The notes under the pieces: generated by a model | The model's input: only the letters and a program-made list of their open reading frames with translations | The model's database searches: none | Told to the model about the DNA's origin: nothing | Program-made: the position numbers and the translations under genes | NCBI GenBank assembly: GCA_000466585.1 | Contig: KE993499.1 | Coordinates: forward strand, 134,452-198,451 | DNA: 64,000 nt | Origin: Clostridiales bacterium oral taxon 876 str. F0540 | GTDB taxonomy: Bacteria; Bacillota; Clostridia; Clostridiales; Clostridiaceae | Direction of reading: 5' to 3' | In this document: piece by piece, positions 32,281 through 41,011 of the stretch | How the letters are laid out: each line of letters opens with the position of its first letter | How positions within the stretch are numbered: the stretch's first letter is position 1

Positions 32281-35200
32281 ATGACCCTTTCATCAAATTT
32301 TGATACTCTTAGAAAATCGAAGCTAAGCTTCAAGAGTATCTTTGAAATACTGTGTCAATACGGTGAAGTTACAGCAGGAGAATTTATTGATAATAACAAT
32401 ATAGTTAAATGGTCCTTTAAGGATTACGAAACAAAAGTTTATAAGGCTGCTTCAAAAATTTCAAAAATAGCAGGAGAAGCTAATAAGGGAAAATACATAG
32501 CATTAAAAATGCCTAATTCCCATTTATGGCCTGTAATGTTTTGGGGAATACTGGCTGCCGGATTTAAACCAATATTGATAGACAGCACACTCAATGAAGA
32601 AATGACCAGCTTTCTTGTAAGGCAGTCAAGTTCAATTATGGTAATTAATAATCCTATTGAATTTGAAAATGAAGATATGCCGGCTTCTTTGGATTGGTCA
32701 GATGAGGTGGCATTGTGCACTTCTGGTACAACCTCCACCTCAAAAATTTTTACATATTCAGGAGAGGCAATCTGTTATCAGTTATTTAATCTTGAGGAGC
32801 TAACAGAAAACAATAGAATGAATGCTGTTCCCGGAGATAAGGTACTGGCTTTTCTTCCTTTTCACCATGTGTTTGGATTTATAGCTCAATATCTTGTATA
32901 TTCTTTCCTTGGTGCAGCTATGGTTTACATAAAAGATAGAGCTCCTGAAACTATCATGAAAGCTTGCAGGTCTCATCAAGTAACTCATATAATAACTGTA
33001 CCTCTTCTGCCTAACAATCTTGTAAATAGTGTTGTAAAAAAGATAAATGATGCTTCAGAGCTAAATCAGCTTATGTTTAAGTCCATGCTTAGTACAAGTT
33101 TATCAGCTCAGCGAGTTAACTTTAACAACGGTATTAAATTATCACAAAAGCTTTTTAAAAAGCTCCAGGATAATCTCTTAGGTCCGCAAATTAAGATGAT
33201 TATAAGCGGTGGAAGCCGTATACCTTATGAGACAGTTCGATTTATGAACGCTATTGGTTATTATGTTGTTTGCGGTTATGGAATGACTGAAATCGGAATA
33301 GCCTCCTGTCAGGGCGACTATGATTTAAACAAAAGATTAAACGGCTCCTCAGGCAAGAAATTCAAACATCTTGAATACAAGCTTTCCGAAGATGACAGTG
33401 AACTTCTTGTAAGAGGAAAAGCAATGCATACCGGTATGCTGGTTGACGGCAAAAAGGTATCCCCGGAAACCGATAATAATGGTTGGTTTAAAACTGGAGA
33501 TATAGTAAATATCGATGAGGATTCTCTTTGGATACAAGGAAGAGTAAAGGACATAATTGTTAATGAATCGGGTGAAAATGTATATCCTGATGAATTGGAA
33601 GACTATTTCTCCAAACTGCCTTTAGTTAATTATATGTCTGTCCTTGGTACAAGAAAGGATAACTCCTACGAAAACATAACTCTTATCTTAAACATGGATA
33701 AGCCTAATATGAATGAAGAGAATTTTAGTAAGCTTGTTGATGCTATAAACAAAGTTAACGGTACTCTTCCAATATTAAAAAAGGTAACTAAGGTTTTTGC
33801 AACCTCAAGTGAGCTTCCTTTAGCTAACGGTATAAAGGTTAAAAGAAATAAGCTAAAAGAGTTAATTGAAAATAAAAGAATAGATTTGGTAGAGTTAAAC
33901 TTAAAAAACAAAACCTTCACTGCTACTGAAGCAATAAAAGAGCTTGAGCCTATGGTTTTAGAATATGAGGATGATTTAATAGAAATTAAAGCTAAGGTTA
34001 GACAGTGCTTTGCGGAGGCTTTATCTTTAAAAGAAGAAAATGTAAAGGATACTGACCATTTTATAAATGACTTAGGCGGAGACAGTCTTTCAAGCATAAG
34101 CCTTTTAACAAAAGTTGAGGATTTATTTGGCATTGTTATACCGGACTCAGAATATTACAATTGCAGCAGTGTTAATGATCTTTCCTTATTAATTTTAAGA
34201 AAGACGAAAGGAACTGCTATACTTGATGAAAGTGCAGCAACTTCTCCTATTTCTGAAGCAGAAGTGAAAATAATAACAAACTTCGAAGATTCCAGAGAAT
34301 ATAATAATTTTCTTCCTCAGCAAAAGATTGCCTCTGGTGAGACTAATCCTTATTTTAAATGCCATGATTCAATTATACGAGACAAGTCCATGTTAAATGG
34401 AGAAGTAGAAGTTTTAAATTTTGGTTCTTATAATTATATAGGAATGTCTGGTCATCCTGAAACAGTCAAGGCTGCTCAAGAAGCTGCAGCTAAATATGGG
34501 ACCTCTGCCAGCGGAAGCAGACTGCTTACTGGTGAAAAACATTTGTACAAGGAATTAGAGAGAGAACTAGCAGCCTGGAAGCATACTGAGGATTGTTTAG
34601 TTCTAGTGGGTGGACATTCAACCAATGTAACCTTTGTTGGCAACTTCTGCAATGAAAGAGATATTATACTTTATGATGCTTTAGCTCATAATTCAGTAGC
34701 ACAAGGCTGCCAGCTTTCAAAAAGCGATTCTAAAGCCTTTCCTCATAACGATTATAAGGCATTAGAAAATATTCTTAAAAATATAAGAACTAAATATGAA
34801 AAAATCCTTGTTGTAATTGAAGGTGCCTACAGTATGGATGGAGATATAGCCCCTGTGCCTGAATTTGTACGCCTTAAGAAAGAATATGGTTTTTTCTTAA
34901 TGGTAGATGAAGCTCACTCTGCCTGTGTTATCGGCGAGCATGGCGGCGGTGTGGATGAATATTTTAATCTTGAACCTGATGATATAGATATAAAAATGGG
35001 TACCTTATCTAAAGGACTTGGTACCTGCGGAGGTTACTTAGCAGGTAAGAAATCACTAATAGAATATTTAAGATATAATATTCCCGGATTTGTATTTTCA
35101 GTTGGGATAAGCCCTCCAGTTGCTGCTGCTACTCTTGCTGCTGTAAAACTAATACAAAGGGATAACTCTGCTGTAAAAAGGCTTCATAAAAATATAGAAA

Positions 35201-35490
35201 TTTTTATAGCAGAAGCCCATAAAAGAAAGCTTGATACTTGCTTAGCTGCTGAAACAGCTGTAGTTCCAATCTTAGTTGGAAATGATAATGCTGCCTTTAT
35301 CTTAAGCCATCTTCTGCTTGAAAAAGGTATTGCAGTTCCTCCGGCTGTTTATCCTGCCGTTCCAAAGGATAAAGCCAGACTAAGATTCTGCGTTACCAGC
35401 GAACATAAAGAAGACCAGATAATTAAAGCTTTAGATGTATTAGTTGACCTGGCTAAGGAGAATAATATAGATATACAATTTAATAAGTAA
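32281..35490 (+). CDS. Fused acyl-AMP ligase, acyl carrier protein and alpha-oxoamine synthase
   Basis: 1069-residue multidomain enzyme. Residues about 15-540 are an ANL acyl/aryl ligase: phosphate loop TSGTTSTSK (147-155, with Ser where most have Gly), GYGMTEIG, GWFKTGDIV, GRVKDIIVNESGENVYPDE and a C-terminal lysine region NGIKVKRNKL. Residues about 565-640 are a carrier protein with DLGGDSLSS; Ser602 is the phosphopantetheine site. Residues about 690-1060 are a PLP enzyme of the AONS/KBL/serine palmitoyltransferase family: GTSASGSRLLTGE, DALAHNSVAQG, VDEAHSAC (Asp876) and TLSKGLGTCGGY (Lys911). It should load a carboxylic acid onto its own carrier and condense it with an amino acid, losing CO2, to give an alpha-aminoketone. 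No reductase or transporter gene is adjacent. The domain order is certain; the product is inference. Confidence 0.88.
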   Translation: MTLSSNFDTLRKSKLSFKSIFEILCQYGEVTAGEFIDNNNIVKWSFKDYETKVYKAASKISKIAGEANKGKYIALKMPNSHLWPVMFWGILAAGFKPILIDSTLNEEMTSFLVRQSSSIMVINNPIEFENEDMPASLDWSDEVALCTSGTTSTSKIFTYSGEAICYQLFNLEELTENNRMNAVPGDKVLAFLPFHHVFGFIAQYLVYSFLGAAMVYIKDRAPETIMKACRSHQVTHIITVPLLPNNLVNSVVKKINDASELNQLMFKSMLSTSLSAQRVNFNNGIKLSQKLFKKLQDNLLGPQIKMIISGGSRIPYETVRFMNAIGYYVVCGYGMTEIGIASCQGDYDLNKRLNGSSGKKFKHLEYKLSEDDSELLVRGKAMHTGMLVDGKKVSPETDNNGWFKTGDIVNIDEDSLWIQGRVKDIIVNESGENVYPDELEDYFSKLPLVNYMSVLGTRKDNSYENITLILNMDKPNMNEENFSKLVDAINKVNGTLPILKKVTKVFATSSELPLANGIKVKRNKLKELIENKRIDLVELNLKNKTFTATEAIKELEPMVLEYEDDLIEIKAKVRQCFAEALSLKEENVKDTDHFINDLGGDSLSSISLLTKVEDLFGIVIPDSEYYNCSSVNDLSLLILRKTKGTAILDESAATSPISEAEVKIITNFEDSREYNNFLPQQKIASGETNPYFKCHDSIIRDKSMLNGEVEVLNFGSYNYIGMSGHPETVKAAQEAAAKYGTSASGSRLLTGEKHLYKELERELAAWKHTEDCLVLVGGHSTNVTFVGNFCNERDIILYDALAHNSVAQGCQLSKSDSKAFPHNDYKALENILKNIRTKYEKILVVIEGAYSMDGDIAPVPEFVRLKKEYGFFLMVDEAHSACVIGEHGGGVDEYFNLEPDDIDIKMGTLSKGLGTCGGYLAGKKSLIEYLRYNIPGFVFSVGISPPVAAATLAAVKLIQRDNSAVKRLHKNIEIFIAEAHKRKLDTCLAAETAVVPILVGNDNAAFILSHLLLEKGIAVPPAVYPAVPKDKARLRFCVTSEHKEDQIIKALDVLVDLAKENNIDIQFNK

Positions 35491-35495
35491 TAATT

Positions 35496-35528
35496 ATAGG
35501 TAGCTTGTGAATATCATAGGCTACCTAT
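35496..35528 (+). terminator. Hairpin after the fusion gene
   Basis: Stem ATAGGTAGC/GCTACCTAT followed by ATAGTTT. A weak U-tract makes this a moderate terminator. Confidence 0.55.
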
Positions 35529-35620
35529 ATAGTTTCAATTAGTAGATCGCTGTTCGTGCAAGTCACATAGCAGATGGTTATTTTTGAAGATATATATCTT
35601 GATCTGAAAGGAAAAAAATC

Positions 35621-36205
35621 ATGAATAAACTAAAGAAGCTTACCCCTTTAACAGAAACTAAATTTTTAAGTCTTTATGATGCTGAATATGAAAATAGAAA
35701 AGGTGCTGAAAAGCATTGGATCATTGCTTCCAGAAAAAACTTTGATACCCTTAAGGAACAATTTTTCAATAAAAAAGAAGAAAAGATTGATGCTGTTATA
35801 ATAAATGCAATTCATAAGCCTACTAATAGTCTTGTACTTATTAAACAGTTTAGAATTCCTTTAAATGATTATGTTTATGAGCTTCCTGCAGGACTTTTGG
35901 ATGCTGACGAAAGCATTGAAGAAGCTGTAAGAAGAGAATTAATGGAAGAAACAGGCCTTTCACTTGTTGAAATAGATAATGATAAAACCAACCCAAAGGT
36001 ATATATATCAGCAGGTATGACTGACGAATCCGTAGCAATGGTCTACTGCAGCTGTGAAGGAAGCATATCAAATAGCTTCTTAGAAGATGATGAAGATATT
36101 GAGGCTATTTTAGTTTCAAAAGAAATCGCTAAAAAACTCTTAGCACAAAACATAAAAATGGATATAAAAGTTTGGCTGTCTCTTCAAAATTTCATACATA
36201 ATTAA
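35621..36205 (+). CDS. Nudix hydrolase, ADP-ribose pyrophosphatase-like
   Basis: 194 residues with a complete Nudix box G-X5-E-X7-REUXEEXGU (residues 91-113: Gly91, Glu97, Arg105-Glu106, Glu109-Glu110, Gly112). The preceding IKQFRIPLNDYVYELPAG motif is typical of the ADP-ribose/GDP-mannose pyrophosphatase subfamily. It hydrolyses a nucleoside diphosphate linked to another group. The ribosome site is GAAAGGAAAAAAATC. It is monocistronic by appearance, but lies on the same strand as the fusion gene and the lipoprotein gene. Confidence 0.9.
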   Translation: MNKLKKLTPLTETKFLSLYDAEYENRKGAEKHWIIASRKNFDTLKEQFFNKKEEKIDAVIINAIHKPTNSLVLIKQFRIPLNDYVYELPAGLLDADESIEEAVRRELMEETGLSLVEIDNDKTNPKVYISAGMTDESVAMVYCSCEGSISNSFLEDDEDIEAILVSKEIAKKLLAQNIKMDIKVWLSLQNFIHN

Positions 36206-36309
36206 TATTATCGCTCTTGATTAACTGTAAATATATGGTAAAATATTATATATATTCAAGTTCATATATTATTATGACTTATATTTTAGTTACAAAGGAG
36301 ATAATTTTT

Positions 36310-37026
36310 ATGAAGAAAACATATTTAGCGTTAACTTTGATTCTATCTACACAGCTTTTATTTGCTGGCTGCAGTGAAATTAATAATGCAAAAGATAAAC
36401 TAAATTCACAAACTGCTAAAAACCAGACTTCTCAGCAGACAAAACAAGATGATTCTAAGGCTAAGACAGAAGATACCGCCAAAGATACAGCTTCTGACAC
36501 AGCCTCAGATGCGGCATCTGATAGTACAGATAAGGATAATACTGCAGCTGACTCAAATACAGCCAACACCGGCAGTACTGACAAAACTGATTCTGCATCG
36601 GCAAACAATAGCGGCACCAATTCGTCTAAAACAGTTAAGCCTGCTAACTTAACTAAAAAGGATGTCCAAACATACGCTTCTATGACAAAAACAAATTTGA
36701 TAAAAACCTTTGGAAAAGACTATAAGTCTGATGGAACAGCCTTAGTTTTTTCAAACGGTTTGGCAATCTCAGGCTTAGATAAAAGCGACAGTAAACCAAC
36801 GTCAATTAAATGTAAAAACGATGTTACCATTATGGGTATAAAAAATGGTATGACTTTTGATAAGGTTCAAGCTGTTTTGGGAAAGACAGAGGTTATTCAA
36901 ACCTATCTAGGCACTAAGTCCAATATTGTTTATAAAGTACAATATCCATACGGGCAAGGTGTTATAAAAGTTATATCTCCCAATAAGGATGGAAAAAACT
37001 CATATATACAAATTGTGCCTCAATAA
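36310..37026 (+). CDS. Exported lipoprotein with Ser/Thr/Asp-rich linker, unknown function
   Basis: 238 residues. The signal peptide ends in a lipobox LFAGC (Cys21). A long low-complexity linker of Lys, Asp, Ser, Thr and Ala repeats (about residues 35-115) leads to a C-terminal domain of about 110 residues (YASMTKTNLIKTFGKDYKSDG, and GMTFDKVQAVLGKTEVIQTYLG), which recalls the SmpA/OmlA (BamE-like) or beta-lactamase-inhibitor-like fold found in clostridial lipoproteins. The ATG has AAAGGAGATAATTTTT upstream; the longer frame does not. Not assigned to a family. Confidence 0.72.
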   Translation: MKKTYLALTLILSTQLLFAGCSEINNAKDKLNSQTAKNQTSQQTKQDDSKAKTEDTAKDTASDTASDAASDSTDKDNTAADSNTANTGSTDKTDSASANNSGTNSSKTVKPANLTKKDVQTYASMTKTNLIKTFGKDYKSDGTALVFSNGLAISGLDKSDSKPTSIKCKNDVTIMGIKNGMTFDKVQAVLGKTEVIQTYLGTKSNIVYKVQYPYGQGVIKVISPNKDGKNSYIQIVPQ

Positions 37027-37038
37027 ATTTGTATTATA

Positions 37039-37067
37039 AAACCGCAGCCTTGCTTAAGCTGCGGTTT
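37039..37067. terminator. Bidirectional terminator between lipoprotein and S9 peptidase genes
   Basis: Stem AAACCGCAGC/GCTGCGGTTT with A/T-rich flanks. The genes on both sides converge here. Confidence 0.75.
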
Positions 37068-37079
37068 AAATTTTAATTC

Positions 37080-39077
37080 TTACTTTAAATATTTATCAAA
37101 CCATTGAGTTATTTCCTTAAGTCTTCTCACTCTATGTTTTGGCTTACCACTTCTGCTTAATTCGTGATTTTCCCCTCTAAACATACACATCCTTGACTCT
37201 ACTCCATGATACTTTAATGCCGTAAACATCTGGATACCTTCCACAAGCCAGCATCTATAGTCTTCCTCTGAATGAAGAAATAGTGTAGGAGTCTTTACTT
37301 TATCTGCGTATTTAAGCGGAGAATTATCCCAAAGCTTTTCCTGATTGCTCCACGGAGTAGCTGATACTTGATCTTCAGCAAAGAAATAACCTATATCTGT
37401 TGTGCTATACATAGAAATCCAATTGGATATGCTTCTTTGTGAAGCTGCTGCTTTAAACCTATCAGTATGTCCTATTATCCAGTTTGTCATAAAGCCTCCA
37501 TAGGAGCCGCCAGTAACTCCTACTTTTTCACTATCTATAAAACTGTATCTTCTTAGAATTTCATCAGTAAACTTCATTATATCGTCATAGTCAATAGTTC
37601 CATATTTGCCTCTTATATCAGCAAATTCATTTCCCTTTCCGTCACTACCTCTAGGATTGCAGAAGAAAACTGCATAGCCTTCGTTTGCCCAGTACTGCAT
37701 TTCATGTACAAACACAGTTCCATATACAGTCTTTGGCCCACCATGAATATCAAGTATGGCAGGATATTTTTTATTCTCATCAAAATCGACAGGTTTTAAA
37801 AGCCATCCATCTATCAAAACTCCCGGTTCTGTCTCTATTACTATTTTCTCAGGCTGACCTACTTTTAGCTCATCGTATATCCATCCATTAAAATCAGTAA
37901 CCTGCTGCTCAATATTATATTCTTTAGAATACAGCTCTTGAAGAGTGCTTTTTTTCATTGCAACATAAAGTATGTGTCCATTCTTAACACTTATTCCATC
38001 CACAGATCCTTCATCTGAAACAAGCTTTTCAATATTTCCGCTTTCATCAATTCTATTTAAAAATGAACTCTCTCCCTCTGTTGTTACGAAGTATAAATAA
38101 TTATTATCTATCTGGCTAAGAGCCGAACCTCCAAATCTGCAGTCAGAGCCTACTGAATTTGTGATTGCAGTATCGAAATCAGGAGTTATACAGCTTGTTT
38201 CCTTTGAAATTAAGTCAATTGTATAGATTTTTTCATTTTCATTAATACCATAATCTCTCATAGCTGAAGCTATAAAGATTATCTTATTATTTTTTATAAA
38301 ATCAGCATAGTAGTGGCTTAGCTCTTCCTTATTAAGCTTTTCTAATTTTCTATTTTCTATATCATAAACAAAAATATCATTAAAAAGAGGCATTTTATGC
38401 TCAATACTATACCCTATAATGACTGCTTTAGTTTTATCACCATTCAAGTTAAAAGTATCTACATTAAAGTTTTCTTCTGTTACAGCTTGTATTTCCATTG
38501 ATGCTGAATTGTATATATACAGCCTGTTTCTCTTCTTGCTTACAAAACCTCCGCCATTTGACCAAAAAGGAATCTCTTCTAAAACTTCATAATCCTTTTC
38601 TTCTTTTCTTGCCTTAAGTTCCTTAACTTTTTCCTCCTCATTTAATAAACTAAGCTCTTTCTGATTAAAATCATACTCGCTCGTAAACATGAAGGTATCC
38701 TCGCCTATAACCTTAAGAGAATTTACATCTCTTGGTACTCTTAAATATTTTACGGCCTCACCGCCATGTATGTTTATTTTATAGTACTGAGTAAATTCCT
38801 CACCTGATTCCTTCTTTTCTTTATCCTTAGCATCTCTGACAGCAGGAAAAATTATATTTTCATTGTCCAGCCATAAAAAGCTTCTCTCATTATCACAGCT
38901 TGTAAACCTGCAGCTATTTTTCTTTTCATTATCAAGAATCCATAAATTTGAAAGATATTTATTTTCCTCTAAATCTGTTTCATGAACTATGTAGCAGGCA
39001 TACTTTCCATCAGGTGAATGTTTCACTCCTGATAAAAATTTATATTTAGCAAAGTCGTCAATTTTAATATTATTCAT
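37080..39077 (-). CDS. S9 family peptidase (prolyl oligopeptidase/acylaminoacyl peptidase-like)
   Basis: 665 residues with an N-terminal beta-propeller of WD/TolB-like repeats (SPDGKYACYIVHETD, then repeated blades) and a C-terminal alpha/beta hydrolase. Catalytic triad: Ser in GVTGGSYGGFMTNW, Asp in HSEEDYRCW, His in RGENHELSRSG. No signal peptide, so probably cytoplasmic processing of short peptides. The start is the ATG with AGGGGAGGGGCTATA upstream; the longer frame of 31 codons has no ribosome site. It is preceded by a divergent membrane protein gene. Confidence 0.9.
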   Translation of the reverse strand: MNNIKIDDFAKYKFLSGVKHSPDGKYACYIVHETDLEENKYLSNLWILDNEKKNSCRFTSCDNERSFLWLDNENIIFPAVRDAKDKEKKESGEEFTQYYKINIHGGEAVKYLRVPRDVNSLKVIGEDTFMFTSEYDFNQKELSLLNEEEKVKELKARKEEKDYEVLEEIPFWSNGGGFVSKKRNRLYIYNSASMEIQAVTEENFNVDTFNLNGDKTKAVIIGYSIEHKMPLFNDIFVYDIENRKLEKLNKEELSHYYADFIKNNKIIFIASAMRDYGINENEKIYTIDLISKETSCITPDFDTAITNSVGSDCRFGGSALSQIDNNYLYFVTTEGESSFLNRIDESGNIEKLVSDEGSVDGISVKNGHILYVAMKKSTLQELYSKEYNIEQQVTDFNGWIYDELKVGQPEKIVIETEPGVLIDGWLLKPVDFDENKKYPAILDIHGGPKTVYGTVFVHEMQYWANEGYAVFFCNPRGSDGKGNEFADIRGKYGTIDYDDIMKFTDEILRRYSFIDSEKVGVTGGSYGGFMTNWIIGHTDRFKAAASQRSISNWISMYSTTDIGYFFAEDQVSATPWSNQEKLWDNSPLKYADKVKTPTLFLHSEEDYRCWLVEGIQMFTALKYHGVESRMCMFRGENHELSRSGKPKHRVRRLKEITQWFDKYLK

Positions 39078-39244
39078 TATAGCCCCTCCCCTATAAATTG
39101 AGTTGTTATCTTGAAAAACTTTAGTATTATAGAAATATTTTACATCATCTCTTTTTAAATATCTATACAAACAATAAGCATAGTTATAATAAACATTTTT
39201 TTGAAGATACTATATAAAATACATATACTGTGGAGATGATATCT

Positions 39245-39694
39245 ATGATTTTTGCTTTTTTCATACTGGCTTCCTGGCTGTTTATTATCTTATTTACATT
39301 AATAAAGAAAAGCTTAACTAAAGAAGAAAACTCTACTCTTTTCTTTTTTATCACCATGGTTATCATAAACATCTTCACTATTATTACTCTAAATATGAAG
39401 CTCATACAAAACACCAGTGTACTTGAGTATTATTATTGCCTCTTGCTTCAAAGAAATATAATTATTCCTCTTACACTACTAACTTATATTAATTTGGAGC
39501 TATTTCAAACAAGATTTAAAAAAATAGTATTTTCATTTCTTACATTTATAATTTTATTTTGTTTTGAATTAATTTTAAAATGGCTGGGCTTAAAGGTTTA
39601 TACAGGCTGGAGAATATCCTTTACAGCAATCTTAATAATCATTCTAATGCTAGTAACAAAAATCGGCGCAATTATATTAAAAAAAATTCCTTGA
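39245..39694 (+). CDS. Small polytopic membrane protein, unknown function
   Basis: 149 residues with about four membrane segments (IFAFFILASWLFIILFTLI, FFFITMVIINIFTIITL, FSFLTFIILFCFELIL, TAILIIILMLVTKIGAI). The ATG at 39245 follows GTGGAGATGATATCT; an upstream GTG frame is unlikely. It is 15 bp before the next membrane protein gene and probably forms an operon with it. I recognise no family. Confidence 0.65.
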   Translation: MIFAFFILASWLFIILFTLIKKSLTKEENSTLFFFITMVIINIFTIITLNMKLIQNTSVLEYYYCLLLQRNIIIPLTLLTYINLELFQTRFKKIVFSFLTFIILFCFELILKWLGLKVYTGWRISFTAILIIILMLVTKIGAIILKKIP

Positions 39695-39709
39695 AAGGAC
39701 GTCTTATAA

Positions 39710-40207
39710 ATGGATGCTATTTATGACAAGAACTTCAATGGGAATGAATGGTACTGTATTATTACTTTTATCATAGGATTTTTATTTATGTTTAGACTAA
39801 AAAAGAGATTCTCGCTAAAGGAAGCTTTGGTTTATTTCTTCTATTGCGTCTTTATAGGCATGCTGGCAGATCATTCTATCGGTGTACCTCCTTTAGATTA
39901 TTATGATGTAAATGATTTTTCAAGTTATGAATTTTTTGACTTTTTAACATACTTCATGTTCGGTGCTTATGGATATCTATATGTTTATATTTATGATCAT
40001 TTTAATATTAAATCAAAATATGCTCCTTTATATATTTTATCCTGGTCTATTGTCTCTACTTTCATGGAGCTTTGTGGAGATTATTTAGGAGTATTTCATT
40101 ATAAAAACGGCTACAAAATATATTATTCCTTTCCTATATACTTATTGACCTTAGGGCTTCTTAGTTATCTGTATTCATTGATACATACCGGTAAAAAGGT
40201 AAAATAA
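39710..40207 (+). CDS. Membrane protein resembling the CBO0543 family
   Basis: 165 residues with about five membrane segments. IGMLADHSIGVPPLDYYDVND and FFDFLTYFMFGAYGYLYVYIYDHF fit the CBO0543-type integral membrane proteins of clostridia, with unknown function. It is 15 bp after the preceding small membrane protein gene and has AAAGGACGTC before its ATG. Likely partner of that protein. Confidence 0.6.
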   Translation: MDAIYDKNFNGNEWYCIITFIIGFLFMFRLKKRFSLKEALVYFFYCVFIGMLADHSIGVPPLDYYDVNDFSSYEFFDFLTYFMFGAYGYLYVYIYDHFNIKSKYAPLYILSWSIVSTFMELCGDYLGVFHYKNGYKIYYSFPIYLLTLGLLSYLYSLIHTGKKVK

Positions 40208-40275
40208 AGTCTTCTGAGAAACAGATTATTAATTTCAGATTTATTATTGATAATTATTATATAAACTAAAGCTGT

Positions 40276-40364
40276 GGAGGCTAAAGTCCTCAATGGACTT
40301 TAGCGGGTAATTTGCGAGTGGAACGAGCGATCTTAAATTACCCAGTGATTCGAGTTAAAGGAGG
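40276..40364 (+). repeat. Hairpin repeat copy in plus orientation before the next gene
   Basis: GGAGG (40276-40280) is followed by hairpin 1 (40281-40303, CTAAAGTCC/GGACTTTAG), hairpin 2 (arms GGGTAATTT 40305-40313 and AAATTACCC 40335-40343, loop GCGAGTGGAACGAGCG), AGTGATTCGAGT and AAAGGAGG (40357-40364). The last is the ribosome site of the TTG-start gene. Same design as the minus-strand copies, with different stem bases. Confidence 0.9.
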
Positions 40365-40372
40365 ATATTACT

Positions 40373-40927
40373 TTGAATAATTTAAGTATTGATTTAAATA
40401 TTAGACTTATGTATTTATATAAAAAACTTGGAAGGATTATTTATGCTGTACTGTTTGCTTTAATACTAGCACTAACTATTTACGAGGCCATTACTAGAAG
40501 CGGCTACTTTATCTGGCTTATATTTTTAGACGTCACTCTTCTTCTTGTAGGGCTTTACCTGGAAACAAATTTAATTCACTATGCGGAACTCGGAAGCAGC
40601 TATATCGAGATAAGCAGAAAAACAGACAAGTATACTCTTGAGAAACATAACATATATGGTAACAGCTCTTTCATTTATAAAACCAATGATGAGTTTATAG
40701 TTAAAATATCAGATGAAGCTTATACAAAAAGCTATAAAAAAGATAATGTTGTACTGCTGGAAAACTCTCTCATTGAAACTCCTATAATAGAAATAACAAC
40801 AATAAAGAAAATATCTCAGCCTGCTCATAATGAATATTCAATTTTTGCTATAATAAATGATGTTCATATATCAAAGGCAGTAAAAATAGTTGTAAACAAT
40901 ATAACCTCAGATATTGAGAAGATATAA
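40373..40927 (+). CDS. Membrane-anchored protein, unknown function, repeat-linked start
   Basis: 184 residues with two adjacent membrane segments near the N-terminus (IIYAVLFALILALTIYEAI and YFIWLIFLDVTLLLVGLYL), then a mixed soluble domain (ELGSSYIEISRKTDKYTLE and VLLENSLIETPIIEITTI). The start is a TTG 8 nt after AAAGGAGG, and this site belongs to the upstream hairpin repeat. The C-terminal domain is probably cytoplasmic. Not recognised as a known family. Confidence 0.7.
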   Translation: MNNLSIDLNIRLMYLYKKLGRIIYAVLFALILALTIYEAITRSGYFIWLIFLDVTLLLVGLYLETNLIHYAELGSSYIEISRKTDKYTLEKHNIYGNSSFIYKTNDEFIVKISDEAYTKSYKKDNVVLLENSLIETPIIEITTIKKISQPAHNEYSIFAIINDVHISKAVKIVVNNITSDIEKI

Positions 40928-40987
40928 ATAACAGCTTTTTTAGAAAGCAGCTTACATAGCTAAGAACTGCATGAAGGACAAGGTTGT

Positions 40988-41011
40988 TTGTATTGATTAA
41001 TCAATACAAAT
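40988..41011. repeat. Perfect 24-bp palindrome at the stop codon of a membrane protein gene
   Basis: TTTGTATTGATT and its reverse complement are contiguous and overlap the TGA stop of the minus-strand gene. It may be a terminator stem, with convergent genes on both sides, or an operator. Confidence 0.6.

Noticed and set aside
32439..34133. Long minus-strand frames inside the ligase-ACP-oxoamine synthase gene
   Set aside because: They are antisense shadows of a gene with clear domain motifs, and have no ribosome sites.
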